Origin: a bacterium
Lineage (GTDB): Bacteria; Lernaellota; Lernaellaia; JACKCT01
DNA: 50,165 bases
Reading direction: 5' to 3'
NCBI GenBank assembly: GCA_019912885.1
Contig: JAIOHV010000123.1
Coordinates: 1 to 50,165, forward strand
In this document: in pieces, positions 33,801 to 41,134 of the stretch
Numbering within the stretch: position 1 is the first letter of the stretch
How the letters are laid out: every line of letters begins with the position of its first letter
The notes under the pieces: model-generated
Seen by the model: the letters and a program-made list of their open reading frames with translations, nothing else
Told to the model about the DNA's origin: nothing
Database searches by the model: none
Program-made: the position numbers and the translations under genes

Positions 33801-34327
33801 CGGAGGCGCGCGTGTTCGTGCGCGATCGCGGGCGCGACGCGCCCTGCCACGGGCCGGACGAGACGCATCGCTACCTCTACGGAGGCCCGCATCGCGCGGA
33901 AGAGCACGGTCCATTCGGCGAGGGACTTTTGCGCACGCGATGGGTTTGCGGCGCGATGCCGTGGGATTCCGCCGCGCGAACGGTGCAAAAGGCGGGCGGC
34001 GAATTGCGCCGCGCGATCTGGCTGCATCCGCCCGACGCGGGAGAGCGCCACATCGTGTACGGCCCGATGACGGCGCGGCGGCGCATTCATGGCCATGTCG
34101 CGCTGACGGACCTCGCGCTCAAAAAGAACAAGTTGCCGGTGACGTTTTCGATCCTCGTCAACGGCACGCCGATCCTCGTAAAGACCGCGGGCGACACGCC
34201 CGGGTGGCTGCCGTTTGAGGCGAGCATCCCGGACGAGCTGCGCGGGCAGGACGTGGAGATCGCGTTTGTCGCGTCGGCCCAAAAGGCGACGTGGCGGCAT
34301 CTTGTTTTCGACGCCGTTATGGATTGA
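30869..34327 (+). CDS. Membrane glycosyltransferase (GT39-like) / degenerate CapA-like fusion
   Basis: About 1152 residues from ATG 30869. Residues about 15-385 are an ArnT/PMT-like multi-pass domain: SQDLDIAHRLTW after helix 1, ENARLARAYPVVLMF, and SKTNPMHTRYVLFLLPVF near its end. A middle part (about 500-800) resembles the CapA metallophosphoesterase fold (LVVLLPQPP, DQYLARRAIDLGADAAIGLGG, HGLGTLVRPR). The metal-binding GHHPH and WG residues are replaced, so catalysis there is doubtful. The last 350 residues are beta-rich and unrecognised. It would transfer a sugar or polymer unit from a lipid carrier at the periplasmic face (inference). Followed by a GT2 glycosyltransferase and a deacetylase, consistent with a surface-glycan role. 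Confidence 0.7.
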   Translation: MPPDVPPSDPRIIDSRRTAALAFAVFLASFAFFASNLSGREPTLMESQDLDIAHRLTWPKALPIDQSPIYYKFLKFWLHFHGTPISNPRLPSAILVAMGAAALFLLGRKSIGLAGGLAAALIFTTNAVVLENARLARAYPVVLMFACVSMLFGAQYVTYRRARDLLGFLAATVAGIYTHFFFLLFAGSLGLVVIADLVAHFRSRRPRWWFFAMGAAAMLAIVPQLLRVEKAIRYSEARHGLYGGMSAEPLAFFKQLGADYFLLGTKNPVAPEWVLIALAAAMVMGAIALRWRGTIALVLLAGPTLFAGWHLSKTNPMHTRYVLFLLPVFAFFLAAVLRARPRWVIGVPIVAGILAVNALALAKKLDEPNTDWGDAAAYVREMQRAGDVVAVFPHHWDLTFREFYEGDTTDFTFVEQLDRVFARGRRVILVQGPGRPFDNVGRFMRKRARVTGSFGTKQRFRIQVHILEPHPADPVAITDLGAPSMLFGGIVGSGGYGWQLAPEPENPFAGLSDLIGAADMTIFAYMPLRPPKPLRDMVGRPLYRALGNRSQVIDFLREAGVDALAPVPMISRRVRPGVSAIGGIDAVPVNATWRDAAARVFDVAGTKVGVLYSRQQVFSDKPQYKRQRDATIAEFEGAVARARTVAGENGRLVVLLPQPPDFDMLFTPEDQYLARRAIDLGADAAIGLGGFASKEIEEYRDGVIAHGLGTLVRPRAMAGADRYSTGLLLRLAFGGREGAAYQAIPVTFDDAERPIPADREAARNVVYAQSSAARERLADGLLYARAGYETKGGERRDIKRWRSAPSMKHVPAKIEDWLPGGGAGYVVHDRWAEGGAAVGAEGIVSHGIFRRALTLAPGEHGAVSVTFPKVLLGETIELAFGVADKTFTARARRLKVQHLRVQIGEKVRFRRKVEHLSGWQDVSVHTGDLAGTTQDVTFVLETREKSRFAVAIDPVAVRGPETLAKIAEMPFAFEEHLSEARVFVRDRGRDAPCHGPDETHRYLYGGPHRAEEHGPFGEGLLRTRWVCGAMPWDSAARTVQKAGGELRRAIWLHPPDAGERHIVYGPMTARRRIHGHVALTDLALKKNKLPVTFSILVNGTPILVKTAGDTPGWLPFEASIPDELRGQDVEIAFVASAQKATWRHLVFDAVMD

Positions 34328-34341
34328 GGGAATGTTGTTTT

Positions 34342-34406
34342 ACCGCAAAGACGCAAAGGCACGCGCAAAGACGCAAAGAATGAATTTTCTTTGCGCCTTC
34401 GCGGTG
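34342..34406. repeat. Octamer repeat forming an inverted pair
   Basis: Units of CGCAAAGA/CGCAAAGG type (four copies) are followed after a short AT-rich loop by the reverse form (CTTTGCGCCTTCGCGGT). The two arms can pair over about 17 bp with two mismatches, so the spacer between the fusion gene and the GT2 gene would form a long hairpin. Confidence 0.7.
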
Positions 34407-34426
34407 AAATGTGTGGGAGGTGTCGC

Positions 34427-35209
34427 ATGGTGATGATCCCCGTACCGCACGCGAGAAGCCTGTCGGTCGTGATTCCGTATTACAACGAGGAGGCGAACAT
34501 CGAGCCGTCGCTGCATGGCGCGCTCGATTATCTGCGCCGGCGCTTCGACGATTTCGAGATCGTCGCGGTGGACGACAAAAGCACCGACGCCACGCTTTCG
34601 ATCGCGCGGCGAATCGCGGCGGGGGAGCCGCGCGTGCGCGTCGTGGCGCTCGATACGAACACGCGTTTTGCCGGCGCACTGAAGGCGGGCTTCGCGGCGG
34701 CGACGAAGGAGTACGTGTTTTACACCGACGGCGACTGCCCGATCTGCTGGGATGACCTGGATCGCGCGATCGTGGAGTTGATCCGCTACGACGCGGTTGT
34801 CGGATACCGCACGACGCGCGACAAGGAGGGGTGGATCCGCAAGCTCTACACGACGGCGTATCGCCTGACCCTGCGCGCGGCGCTCGGGCTTTCGTTTCGC
34901 GATGTGAATTTCAGCTTCAAGCTGTTTTCGCGCAACGCGCTGGCGGCGGTGATGCCGATCGCGTCGACCGGCTCGTTCATCGACGCGGAAATCCTGTGCC
35001 GCCTGCTCGACCGGGGGCTGGCGATCCGCGAGATACCCGTGCAGTACCGCTCGCGCGTGCGCGGCACCTCCACGCTCGCGACGCCGGCGGTGATCGTGAA
35101 GCTGCTCGGCGAACTGGCCTCGTTCTGGAACGCGCGGCGCAAGACGCGCGGCCTGCGCGGCGTGCGACGGCCGCGCCACGAGCTTCCGGATCTGGTCGAT
35201 CAGGGATGA
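34427..35209 (+). CDS. Family 2 glycosyltransferase
   Basis: 260 residues from ATG 34427, which has GGGAGG seven bases upstream. The GT-A fold shows SVVIPYYNEEANIEPSL, VAVDDKSTDAT (nucleotide-binding Asp) and FYTDGDCPICWDD (DxD-like metal site). VNFSFKLFSR and EIPVQYRSRVRGTST near the end are typical of dolichol-phosphate mannose synthase/ArnC-like enzymes. No C-terminal membrane helices are present, so it is probably cytoplasmic or peripheral. It likely makes a lipid-linked sugar, which the preceding GT39-like protein could use (inference from order). Confidence 0.85.
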   Translation: MVMIPVPHARSLSVVIPYYNEEANIEPSLHGALDYLRRRFDDFEIVAVDDKSTDATLSIARRIAAGEPRVRVVALDTNTRFAGALKAGFAAATKEYVFYTDGDCPICWDDLDRAIVELIRYDAVVGYRTTRDKEGWIRKLYTTAYRLTLRAALGLSFRDVNFSFKLFSRNALAAVMPIASTGSFIDAEILCRLLDRGLAIREIPVQYRSRVRGTSTLATPAVIVKLLGELASFWNARRKTRGLRGVRRPRHELPDLVDQG

Positions 35210-35222
35210 AACGCAAAGAGTT

Positions 35223-35295
35223 CACCACAGAGAACACGGAGAACACGGAGATTTTTTCCATGCATGACTCCGTGCCCTCTGTGTTCTCCGTGGTG
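35223..35295 (+). terminator. Repeat-built hairpin with T tract
   Basis: CACCACAGAGAACACGGAG arms (nonamer AACACGGAG repeated) pair with the reverse form CTCCGTG...CTCCGTGGTG around a loop of about 17 nt; ATATTTTT follows the stem. It lies between the GT2 and deacetylase genes and could end transcription. It belongs to a different repeat vocabulary from those at 34342 and 39220. Confidence 0.6.
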
Positions 35296-35336
35296 CAATA
35301 TTTTTCGGGCACACGCCGTCCATTCGGCGTCGCGTC

Positions 35337-36164
35337 ATGACGCATACGCTCCTCATCGTCAACGCGGACGACTTCGGCATCGCGGCCGGCGTCAACCAGG
35401 CGGTCGCGAAGGCGTTCGACGCGGGTATCCTGCGCTCGGCGACGATCATGGCGGGCGGCGCGCACTTCGACGAAGCGGTGTGCATCGCGAAAGATCGGCC
35501 CGCGCTTGGCGTCGGCGTGCACATGACGCTTACGCAGCTTGCGCCCGTCGCGCCAATCGACGACGTGCCGAACCTCGCGCCCGGCGGAATATTCGCGCCA
35601 ACGCACGTCTCATTCGCGCGACGACTTCTCTCCGGCAAAATCCCGCGCCGCGAAATCGAGATCGAATTTTCCGCCCAGATCGAACGCGTGCTCGCGGCGG
35701 GCATCGACATCACGCACCTGGACAGCAACGGGCATCTGCACGTGCTGCCGCGCGTGCGCGCGGCGTTCGCGGCGGTCGCGAAGAAATTCGGCGTCGCGAA
35801 GATGCGCGTGCCGATGCTCGGCGGGCCAAGCCGAAGCGCCGAGGAATACGTGAAGGCGATCGCGATCGCGGCGACGGCGCGTGCCGCGCGTCCGGCGTTT
35901 CGCGGGCTCGCGCATCCGGATCACTTATGGGGTCTCGCCGCGTCCGGCGACATGAACCGGACGCGCGTGCTCGCGATCATCGAGCGCCTTGTCCCCGGCA
36001 CGCACGAGTTGATGACGCACCCCGCCGATCACGATCCGGATTTTACGCGCGCGTTCCCCTGGGGCTACCACGGCGAGGCGGAGCTGGCGGCGCTGTGCGA
36101 TCTGGAGGTGAACGCGATGGTAGAGAGGCGGGGGGTCGTGCTGGGCAATTATCGGGATATTTGA
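35337..36164 (+). CDS. YdjC/ChbG-family carbohydrate deacetylase
   Basis: 275 residues from ATG 35337. LLIVNADDFGIAAGVNQAV is the family signature with the metal-binding Asp pair. VGVHMTLTQLAP and THLDSNGHLHVLP supply the His ligands. GTHELMTHPADHD near the C-terminus is also characteristic. Members deacetylate N-acetyl groups of chito-oligosaccharides or, as HpnK, hopanoid-linked glucosamine. Position after two glycosyltransferases suggests glycan modification. Possible ribosome-binding site is weak because the repeat hairpin lies just upstream. Confidence 0.87.
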   Translation: MTHTLLIVNADDFGIAAGVNQAVAKAFDAGILRSATIMAGGAHFDEAVCIAKDRPALGVGVHMTLTQLAPVAPIDDVPNLAPGGIFAPTHVSFARRLLSGKIPRREIEIEFSAQIERVLAAGIDITHLDSNGHLHVLPRVRAAFAAVAKKFGVAKMRVPMLGGPSRSAEEYVKAIAIAATARAARPAFRGLAHPDHLWGLAASGDMNRTRVLAIIERLVPGTHELMTHPADHDPDFTRAFPWGYHGEAELAALCDLEVNAMVERRGVVLGNYRDI

Positions 36165-36316
36165 TCGCAGGCCTCACGCGGAGACGCGGAGAGCGCGGAA
36201 CGCGTTGCGATGTCAGGGCCGCAAACGGAGCGAAGCGGAGTGCGCGGTCGGCCACGCCCCGGCAAATTCACCACGTGGTGGCGCGGAATTGAGTCCGTAT
36301 TTTAAATCGATCCAAA

Positions 36317-36438
36317 GCAGGTGAGGACACCTGCGGTCCCGGGGAGCGGCCGTCGCGGGAAAAAGCGATGGTGGTTTTTGGGGGCGCTTCGGGAAGACGT
36401 AATTTTTTCGAAGCGGGCGAGCCGCCTACGGTCCCGGG
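36317..36438. repeat. Two related copies of a GGTCCCGGG-ended hairpin element
   Basis: 36317-36343 (GCAGGTG-AGGA-CACCTGC followed by GGTCCCGGG) and 36412-36438 (GCGGGCGAGCCGCCTACGGTCCCGGG, weaker stem) are two copies about 95 bp apart. They sit in the 625-bp gene-poor stretch after the deacetylase. The first 150 bp of that stretch also hold a CACGCGGAGACGCGGAG repeat remnant (36174-36195) and an AAGCGGAGTGCGCGG element shared with 5880-5900. Confidence 0.5.
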
Positions 36439-36447
36439 AAAGGTCCT

Positions 36448-36478
36448 TGCAAATTTGCATTTGAAATGCAAATTTGCA
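36448..36478. promoter_or_regulatory. Perfect 31-bp palindrome
   Basis: Two copies of the self-complementary 12-mer TGCAAATTTGCA are separated by TTTGAAA, giving 15-bp perfect arms around a single central base. The AT-rich composition contrasts with its surroundings and marks the left edge of the AT-rich island. It may be a repressor operator with two dimer sites or a recombination/insertion site. It lies 312 bp before the AT-rich gene. Confidence 0.6.
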
Positions 36479-36545
36479 CGCTTCACGAGGTATCTAGGCG
36501 TAATTACGTGTATTTTTTGAATCCAATTTCTTGGATACTACGAAT

Positions 36546-36689
36546 GACAAGCTCACCGCCACGCCGAGGCCGGAGATGGCGGCGGGGATTCGGTCATTTC
36601 GCGAGGATCTTGGGAAAAAGGCGGGGGCGGGGTACGTCGTGCATTCGGCGGCCGCGGGCCTTTCGCTTACACCGTTTGACGGGAATTAA
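36546..36689 (+). pseudogene. Relic of a DUF4143-type AAA ATPase C-terminus
   Basis: One frame reads DKLTATPRPEMAAGIRSFREDLG and then AGAGYVVHSAAAGLSL before stop TAA at 36687. This resembles the C-terminal nuclease-like segment of DUF4143/AAA ATPases (a KATATPxxxxGLRxFREDLG...GYVVHxG pattern). Only about 48 codons remain; the ATPase part is missing, so it is a remnant of a gene otherwise lost. Identification is from recollection of the family. Confidence 0.5.
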
Positions 36690-36737
36690 TAGCTGCCGAT
36701 TGGCGCAATGTCACCGTATGGCGCCTTTTCGACGCGT

Positions 36738-36766
36738 TTGAATTTCGCGGCGAAGCGTTGTATTAA
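36738..36766 (+). promoter_or_regulatory. Sigma-70-like promoter of AT-rich gene
   Basis: TTGAAT and TATTAA are separated by exactly 17 bp, and the predicted start (about 36773) lies about 17 nt before the ATG at 36790. GGGAG serves as ribosome-binding site. A vegetative-type promoter contrasts with the sigma-54 promoter elsewhere in the window. Confidence 0.5.
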
Positions 36767-36789
36767 GGTCGTGCTCGTGGGAGTCAATT

Positions 36790-38121
36790 ATGAAAAAGCG
36801 AAGAAATCATAAACAAGAACGCCTTTCGAAAAAGCTCGCTTCGGAGCATCCCAGAAGTAGTTTCGACAAACAATTGCTCGATTTTGTTACGGAACAATTC
36901 TTGATCTCCGGCGATTTTAATGGATTGCCGGTTGCTGCTATTGACCGGGAATTAGATGACGGGATCGATTCGATTAAAAAAGATATCCGATTGCTAGTTG
37001 AATCTGGTAAAGTTGAAATTGTGTACGATGACCGCCATCCAAACCCGCATATACGCGCGTTGCCCGCGATTCCCATTGAAAATCAAATCGCAAAAATGGA
37101 AACGCCGGGGTTCACAAATGCGTGCTTGTATCCAACGCCATCCGTGCTGACAAAAGTTGTAGATAGATCCGAATACGCGTCGCAGCCCTACACTCTTTGC
37201 AGGGCTTTAGGTGAACCGGATCTATCTTTTAAGGCGTTCGATGTGTCAATACTGGAGTGGTACCGCAATGACCCTAGATATTATTATATAAATGACGACG
37301 TCGAAGGCCACATAGCAATAAGCGATACCTTTTACGACAAAGTACGAGATCACGACCAAATCATGTTGCAGACTTTCGGTTTTTGCTACGACAAAGATGA
37401 TTATCGTTTTGTCGCAGTATTTACTGTGTATTTGTCGAAATTGAGCGCTGAACACCAAATTATATGGAAAGCTAGAGAGATGAGCGGCGAATACATAATT
37501 CATCCCGTTTACCTCGAACAATCTTATGGGAATTTTCCTGACAAGATACCGTTGACGGCGGCTTTCGTTGAAGAGCTTCACGTAATAAATCTTATGTGTG
37601 CAGCGATGGGTCGCATTGGTTTGTTTCGGAACACATTTTATGAAAATCCGCCGAAAAAATTTTCGTTTCTAGTCCGCCCAACGCTAGCCGAATTTAATGA
37701 ATTTGTATTATTGATTGACAAGATGATTTCGGACAATATTGACAAGAGATTTTTTCGAGACGATATTTCTTTAGAGATAAGAAACGAACTTGACGGCGGC
37801 GAAGTAAAAATTGATCAAAAGGGAACGCTGGCCGCGCTAGAAGAGTGGATTGGCTATAGATACCGTCCGAAAGATCCAGTCCCTTTAAAACAAGCATTTG
37901 CAACATTTCGTCGAATTCGCAAACTTCGGCAAAAACCAGCCCATTCAATAGACGAAGACGTATTCGATCAAAAATTATTTAAAGATCAGCGTCAACTATT
38001 ATTGGATAGTTATATAGCGATTCGTACAATTAGGTTGTTGTTTGCAAATCATTCTGCGGTTAAGTCGGCAAAAATTCCTATTTCAACGGAATTACGAGAT
38101 GGCCAAATTCGCACTTACTGA
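36790..38121 (+). CDS. Unrecognised AT-rich protein with winged-helix-like N-terminus and HEPN-like C-terminus
   Basis: 443 residues; not assigned to a family. Residues 25-90 look like a winged helix (LLDFVTEQFLISGDF, AIDRELDDGIDSIKKDIRLLVESGKVEIVYD with a beta wing). The middle (100-290) is mixed, with aromatic-rich DPRYYYIND and repeated charged motifs. The last 80 residues are helical with RKLRQKPAH (R380-x4-H385), the Rx4-6H arrangement of HEPN ribonucleases, followed by a long helix ending IRTIRLLFANH. Base composition is visibly AT-rich and uses codons such as TTA, ATA and AGA avoided by all neighbours, so recent transfer is likely. A relic ATPase and a palindrome lie just upstream. A defence or toxin-type role is inference only. 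Confidence 0.75.
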   Translation: MKKRRNHKQERLSKKLASEHPRSSFDKQLLDFVTEQFLISGDFNGLPVAAIDRELDDGIDSIKKDIRLLVESGKVEIVYDDRHPNPHIRALPAIPIENQIAKMETPGFTNACLYPTPSVLTKVVDRSEYASQPYTLCRALGEPDLSFKAFDVSILEWYRNDPRYYYINDDVEGHIAISDTFYDKVRDHDQIMLQTFGFCYDKDDYRFVAVFTVYLSKLSAEHQIIWKAREMSGEYIIHPVYLEQSYGNFPDKIPLTAAFVEELHVINLMCAAMGRIGLFRNTFYENPPKKFSFLVRPTLAEFNEFVLLIDKMISDNIDKRFFRDDISLEIRNELDGGEVKIDQKGTLAALEEWIGYRYRPKDPVPLKQAFATFRRIRKLRQKPAHSIDEDVFDQKLFKDQRQLLLDSYIAIRTIRLLFANHSAVKSAKIPISTELRDGQIRTY

Positions 38122-38220
38122 ATTGTCGAGGTTCTCTAGAGAAACGATTTGCGATGCATTCGCCTTTTCCCTAGAATGCCGCGCCTGCCCGGCGTGGGGC
38201 GTTCGGGGGGTGGGAGATCC

Positions 38221-39225
38221 ATGCTGAATCGAAAGACCAAATTCGCGCTTGCCGCGCTTTTCGTTTTCGCGTTTGCCGCGCCGGCGTTCGCCGAGACGAT
38301 CAACCGCATCGTGGCGATCGTGGATGACGAGATCGTCACGGAGTTCGAGCTCGAGATCAAGAGCCGGCCGCTCGTGCAGGCGTATCTGGCGGGCGTGGGG
38401 GATCTTTCCGCGGCCGAGCGCGAGAGCGCGATTCTGGAGATCAAGAAGCGCGTGCTGCGCGATACGATCGAGCAAAAGCTGCTCGAGACGGAAGTGCGCC
38501 GGTTGGGGCTGCCCGTCGAGGAGACGGACGTGGATGCGTATATCGACCGCCTGATCGCGAGCAACCGCATGACGCGCGCGGACCTGACCGACGTGCTCGC
38601 GCGCGAAGGCAAGACGATGACCGATCTGCGCGACCAGATCCGCAAGCAGATCCTTCGCGAGCAATACGTGAGCTTTCGCCTGAAGGACAAGGTGAAGGTG
38701 TCCGACGAGGATGTGCGTATCCATTATCAGCAGCACGAATCGGACTTCCTCGGCGAGGCGAAGGTGACGCTCTCGGAGATCCGCTTCAATCTCCCGGCGG
38801 AGGCGTCGCCGGATGTCGTGCGCGAGACGTTCGACCGCGCGGCGACGACTTACGAGCAGCTTCTGGCGGGCGCGGATTTCGACGAGACGGCGCGCGCGGT
38901 GTCGGAAGGGCCGACGGCGAAGAACGGCGGGTTCCTCGGCACGTTCGCGATCGACAAGGACCTGCGCGAGGATTACCGCCGCGCGGCGGGCGATCTGAAG
39001 GCGGGCGAGGTTTCCACCGTGTTTCGCGACGCGGCGGGATTTTTCATCCTGAAGTGCCTGGCCCGCGAGACGGCGGATGTGCGTCCGCTCGAGGAGGTCG
39101 AGGACCAGATCCGCATGGACCTGCGCAAGGAGACGATCGACACGGAAATGCGGCGGCTGGCGCGTGAGCTGTACACGAAGAGCTACGTCGATATCAAGGT
39201 GCCGGAACTCGACCCAAGAGACTGA
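38221..39225 (+). CDS. SurA-like periplasmic peptidyl-prolyl isomerase/chaperone
   Basis: 334 residues from ATG 38221 (GGGAG upstream). The signal peptide ends AAPAFAE at about residue 25. A SurA_N domain (INRIVAIVDDEIVTEFEL) is followed by a helical chaperone region. A single parvulin/PpiC domain (about 185-290) has SEGPTAKNGGFLGTF and AGEVSTVFRDAAGFFILK. It would assist folding of outer-membrane proteins. The gene ends inside the first unit of an octamer repeat: the TGA stop is part of a GACTGAAA unit. Confidence 0.85.
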   Translation: MLNRKTKFALAALFVFAFAAPAFAETINRIVAIVDDEIVTEFELEIKSRPLVQAYLAGVGDLSAAERESAILEIKKRVLRDTIEQKLLETEVRRLGLPVEETDVDAYIDRLIASNRMTRADLTDVLAREGKTMTDLRDQIRKQILREQYVSFRLKDKVKVSDEDVRIHYQQHESDFLGEAKVTLSEIRFNLPAEASPDVVRETFDRAATTYEQLLAGADFDETARAVSEGPTAKNGGFLGTFAIDKDLREDYRRAAGDLKAGEVSTVFRDAAGFFILKCLARETADVRPLEEVEDQIRMDLRKETIDTEMRRLARELYTKSYVDIKVPELDPRD

Positions 39226-39425
39226 AAGACTGGAAGGCTGAAAGGCTGGAAGGTCATTCCGGAACGCGGAATGCGGAATAAATCGCAGAATCGCTGGCCA
39301 ACACAAAGCCACAAATGACACAAATTTTGGACGCGATGCGTTTTCTTTGTGCACTTCGTGCTTTTGTGTTGAATTGCGATTCTGTGATGACCTCCCAGAC
39401 TTTCAGACTTTCAGCCTTCCAGACT
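39220..39425. repeat. Inverted pair of octamer repeats, large hairpin
   Basis: The forward arm (39220-39258: GACTGAAA, GACTGGAA, GGCTGAAA, GGCTGGAA, then GGTCATT) is matched by a reversed arm (39386-39425) reading GTCTGGAA, GGCTGAAA and so on to GGTCATCA on the minus strand. Between them a second inverted pair (AATCGCAGAATCGC / GCGATTCTGTGAT, and CACAAA / TTTGTG runs) nests inside. The whole surA-pdxA spacer can fold into one long stem. Confidence 0.75.
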
Positions 39426-39438
39426 ATTCTGCACGTCG

Positions 39439-40416
39439 ATGTCTGACACGCTCCCCCGCATCGCGATCACAATGGGCGATCCGGCCGGGATCGGGCCGGA
39501 GGTGATCGTCAAGGCGCTGCCCGAGGCGCTTTCGTTTTGCCGGCCGATTCTGGTGGCCGATCCGCAGGTGATGCGCCGCGCGGTCGCGCGATTTTCCCCC
39601 GACAACGTGCAACTATTCGCGGAAAAGGCGCCGCTTGTCGCGCCCCCGGGCGCGTCGGCCGCGTCGCCCGTGGTGTTCAACGCAAATCCGGAGATTCGCG
39701 GCGCGATCCAGCGGGCGTGCGTCGAGAAGGCGGTATCCCTGGCGATGGCGGGCGAGGCGGAGGCAATCGTCACCGCGCCGGCGAGCAAGGAGGCGTTCGC
39801 GGCGGCGGGCACTCATGCCGGGCACACGGAACTGTTGGCCGAACTCACGAACACGCACCCGCCGGTCATGATGCTGACGGGGCCTTCGCTTTCCGTCGTG
39901 CCGCTGACGATCCACGTCGCGCTCGCGGACGTGCCGCATCTGCTGACGCGCGAATTGATCGAGGTGCAGGCGATCATCGTCGATCGCGAGCTGCGCGCGC
40001 GATTTGGTATCGCGAAGCCGCGCCTGGCGCTCGCGGCGCTGAATCCGCACGCGGGCGAGGGAGGGCTGTTCGGGCGCGAAGACGACGACATCCTTGCGCC
40101 GGCGGTGGCGGCGCTGCGTGCGCGGGGCATCGACATCACCGGGCCGCATTCCGCGGACACGGTTTTCGTTAAAGCGGTGCGCGGCGCGTTCGATGTCGTG
40201 CTCGCGCCGACGCACGACCAGGCGCTGATACCGCTGAAGCTGTTGCACTTCGACGAGGGCGTGAACATCACGCTCGGCTTGCCGATCATCCGCACTTCGC
40301 CGGACCACGGCACCGCGCCGGATATCGCGTGGAAGGGCGAGGCGAATCCGGCGAGCATGGTGGCGGCCATGCGCATGGCGGCGCAAATCGCGGAGACTGA
40401 AAGGCTGAAAGACTGA
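39439..40416 (+). CDS. pdxA: 4-hydroxythreonine-4-phosphate dehydrogenase
   Basis: 325 residues, normal length for PdxA. RIAITMGDPAGIGPEVIVKAL at the start, the metal-binding His residues in AGHTELLAELT and TIHVALADVPHLL, LNPHAGEGGLFGREDDDI, and SPDHGTAPDIAWKG near the end are all family hallmarks. It oxidises 4-phosphohydroxy-L-threonine in the DXP-independent pyridoxal-phosphate pathway; cytoplasmic. Its order after surA is common in Gram-negative bacteria. The final residues ETERLKD and the stop codon are encoded by octamer repeat units, meaning the repeat has replaced or extended the native end. Confidence 0.95.
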   Translation: MSDTLPRIAITMGDPAGIGPEVIVKALPEALSFCRPILVADPQVMRRAVARFSPDNVQLFAEKAPLVAPPGASAASPVVFNANPEIRGAIQRACVEKAVSLAMAGEAEAIVTAPASKEAFAAAGTHAGHTELLAELTNTHPPVMMLTGPSLSVVPLTIHVALADVPHLLTRELIEVQAIIVDRELRARFGIAKPRLALAALNPHAGEGGLFGREDDDILAPAVAALRARGIDITGPHSADTVFVKAVRGAFDVVLAPTHDQALIPLKLLHFDEGVNITLGLPIIRTSPDHGTAPDIAWKGEANPASMVAAMRMAAQIAETERLKD

Positions 40417-40655
40417 AAGGTCATCGCGAAGGCAAAAAGAGAAAAAGAGTCTGAGAGTCTGGAAGTCTGGGAGTCTGAAAGGTCATCGCAAACGCGAAAA
40501 TTAGCTCGGCGCAATTCACGGCGTCATCGACACGCCAATTTGTGACGACCTTCCAGACTTCCAGACTTTCAGGCTTCCAGACTTCCAGACTTTCAGACTT
40601 CCAGGCTTCCAGACTTCCAGACTTTCAGCCTTCCAGACTTTCAGCCTTCCAGCCT
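40395..40655. repeat. Octamer repeat cluster, two forward and one reversed array
   Basis: 40395-40427 (three units plus GGTCATCGC) and 40448-40489 (four units plus GGTCATCGC) are forward. 40545-40655 is a reversed array of about 13 units (CTTCCAGA, CTTTCAGA, CTTCCAGG). The reversed array begins with GACGACC, the complement of the GGTC end. The 250 bp between pdxA and the convergent small gene are essentially all repeat and could fold back on themselves. Confidence 0.85.
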
Positions 40656-40665
40656 ATTCGGCGAT

Positions 40666-40953
40666 TCATTCGTATCCGGGCGCGAAGACGCGATGCGCGG
40701 GGAGGACCTTCACCACGGGCTCGCCGGGAATGCCGACTTTCTGAACGCCGGGCATCAGGCGGTTGTTCACGAACGAATCGAAATCCTCCGCCGATTCCCA
40801 CACGTCCGTGATGTGCATCGTGTCGCCCTCGAACGCGCAGACATGGTAGACGCCTCCGTTCGGCGCCTCGCGCTCCCATCCCACTTCCTCGCGCACGGCG
40901 TCGTACTGCTCCGGCGTCACGTCGTTCCATTGCATGATCATCATGACGGGCAT
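40666..40953 (-). CDS. Small dimeric alpha-beta-barrel protein (ABM-like)
   Basis: 95 residues from ATG 40953, preceded by AAGGGGG. MMIMQWNDVTPEQYDAVREEVGW, HVCAFEGDTMHITDVWESAEDFDSFVNNRLMPGVQKVG and a final PVVKVLPAHRVF follow the ferredoxin-like beta-alpha-beta pattern of antibiotic-biosynthesis-monooxygenase/YciI-like proteins, which often act as dimers. No catalytic assignment is possible. Convergent with pdxA across the octamer repeats. Confidence 0.65.
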   Translation of the reverse strand: MPVMMIMQWNDVTPEQYDAVREEVGWEREAPNGGVYHVCAFEGDTMHITDVWESAEDFDSFVNNRLMPGVQKVGIPGEPVVKVLPAHRVFAPGYE

Positions 40954-41134
40954 CGCGCACCCCCTTTTCGAGTTGTAAACGGGCGATATCACGATCGCGC
41001 GGCGGCGGCGCCAAAAAGGCGCGAATTCGTTTGCGATCTCGCGAACGCGAAAAAGCGCATCGGAACCGTCCGGGCGAAGTGCTACACTCCGCGCTTCATT
41101 TTTCCGCCGGGTCCGGCGGATGAAGGAGGCATTC

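Noticed and set aside
36466-36741. 91-codon plus frame in the AT-rich spacer
   Set aside because: Arg-rich, spans the palindrome and overlaps the DUF4143 relic in another frame; no ribosome-binding site.
40545-40655. CRISPR array
   Set aside because: Units are 8 bp without spacers, degenerate, and no cas gene is present.
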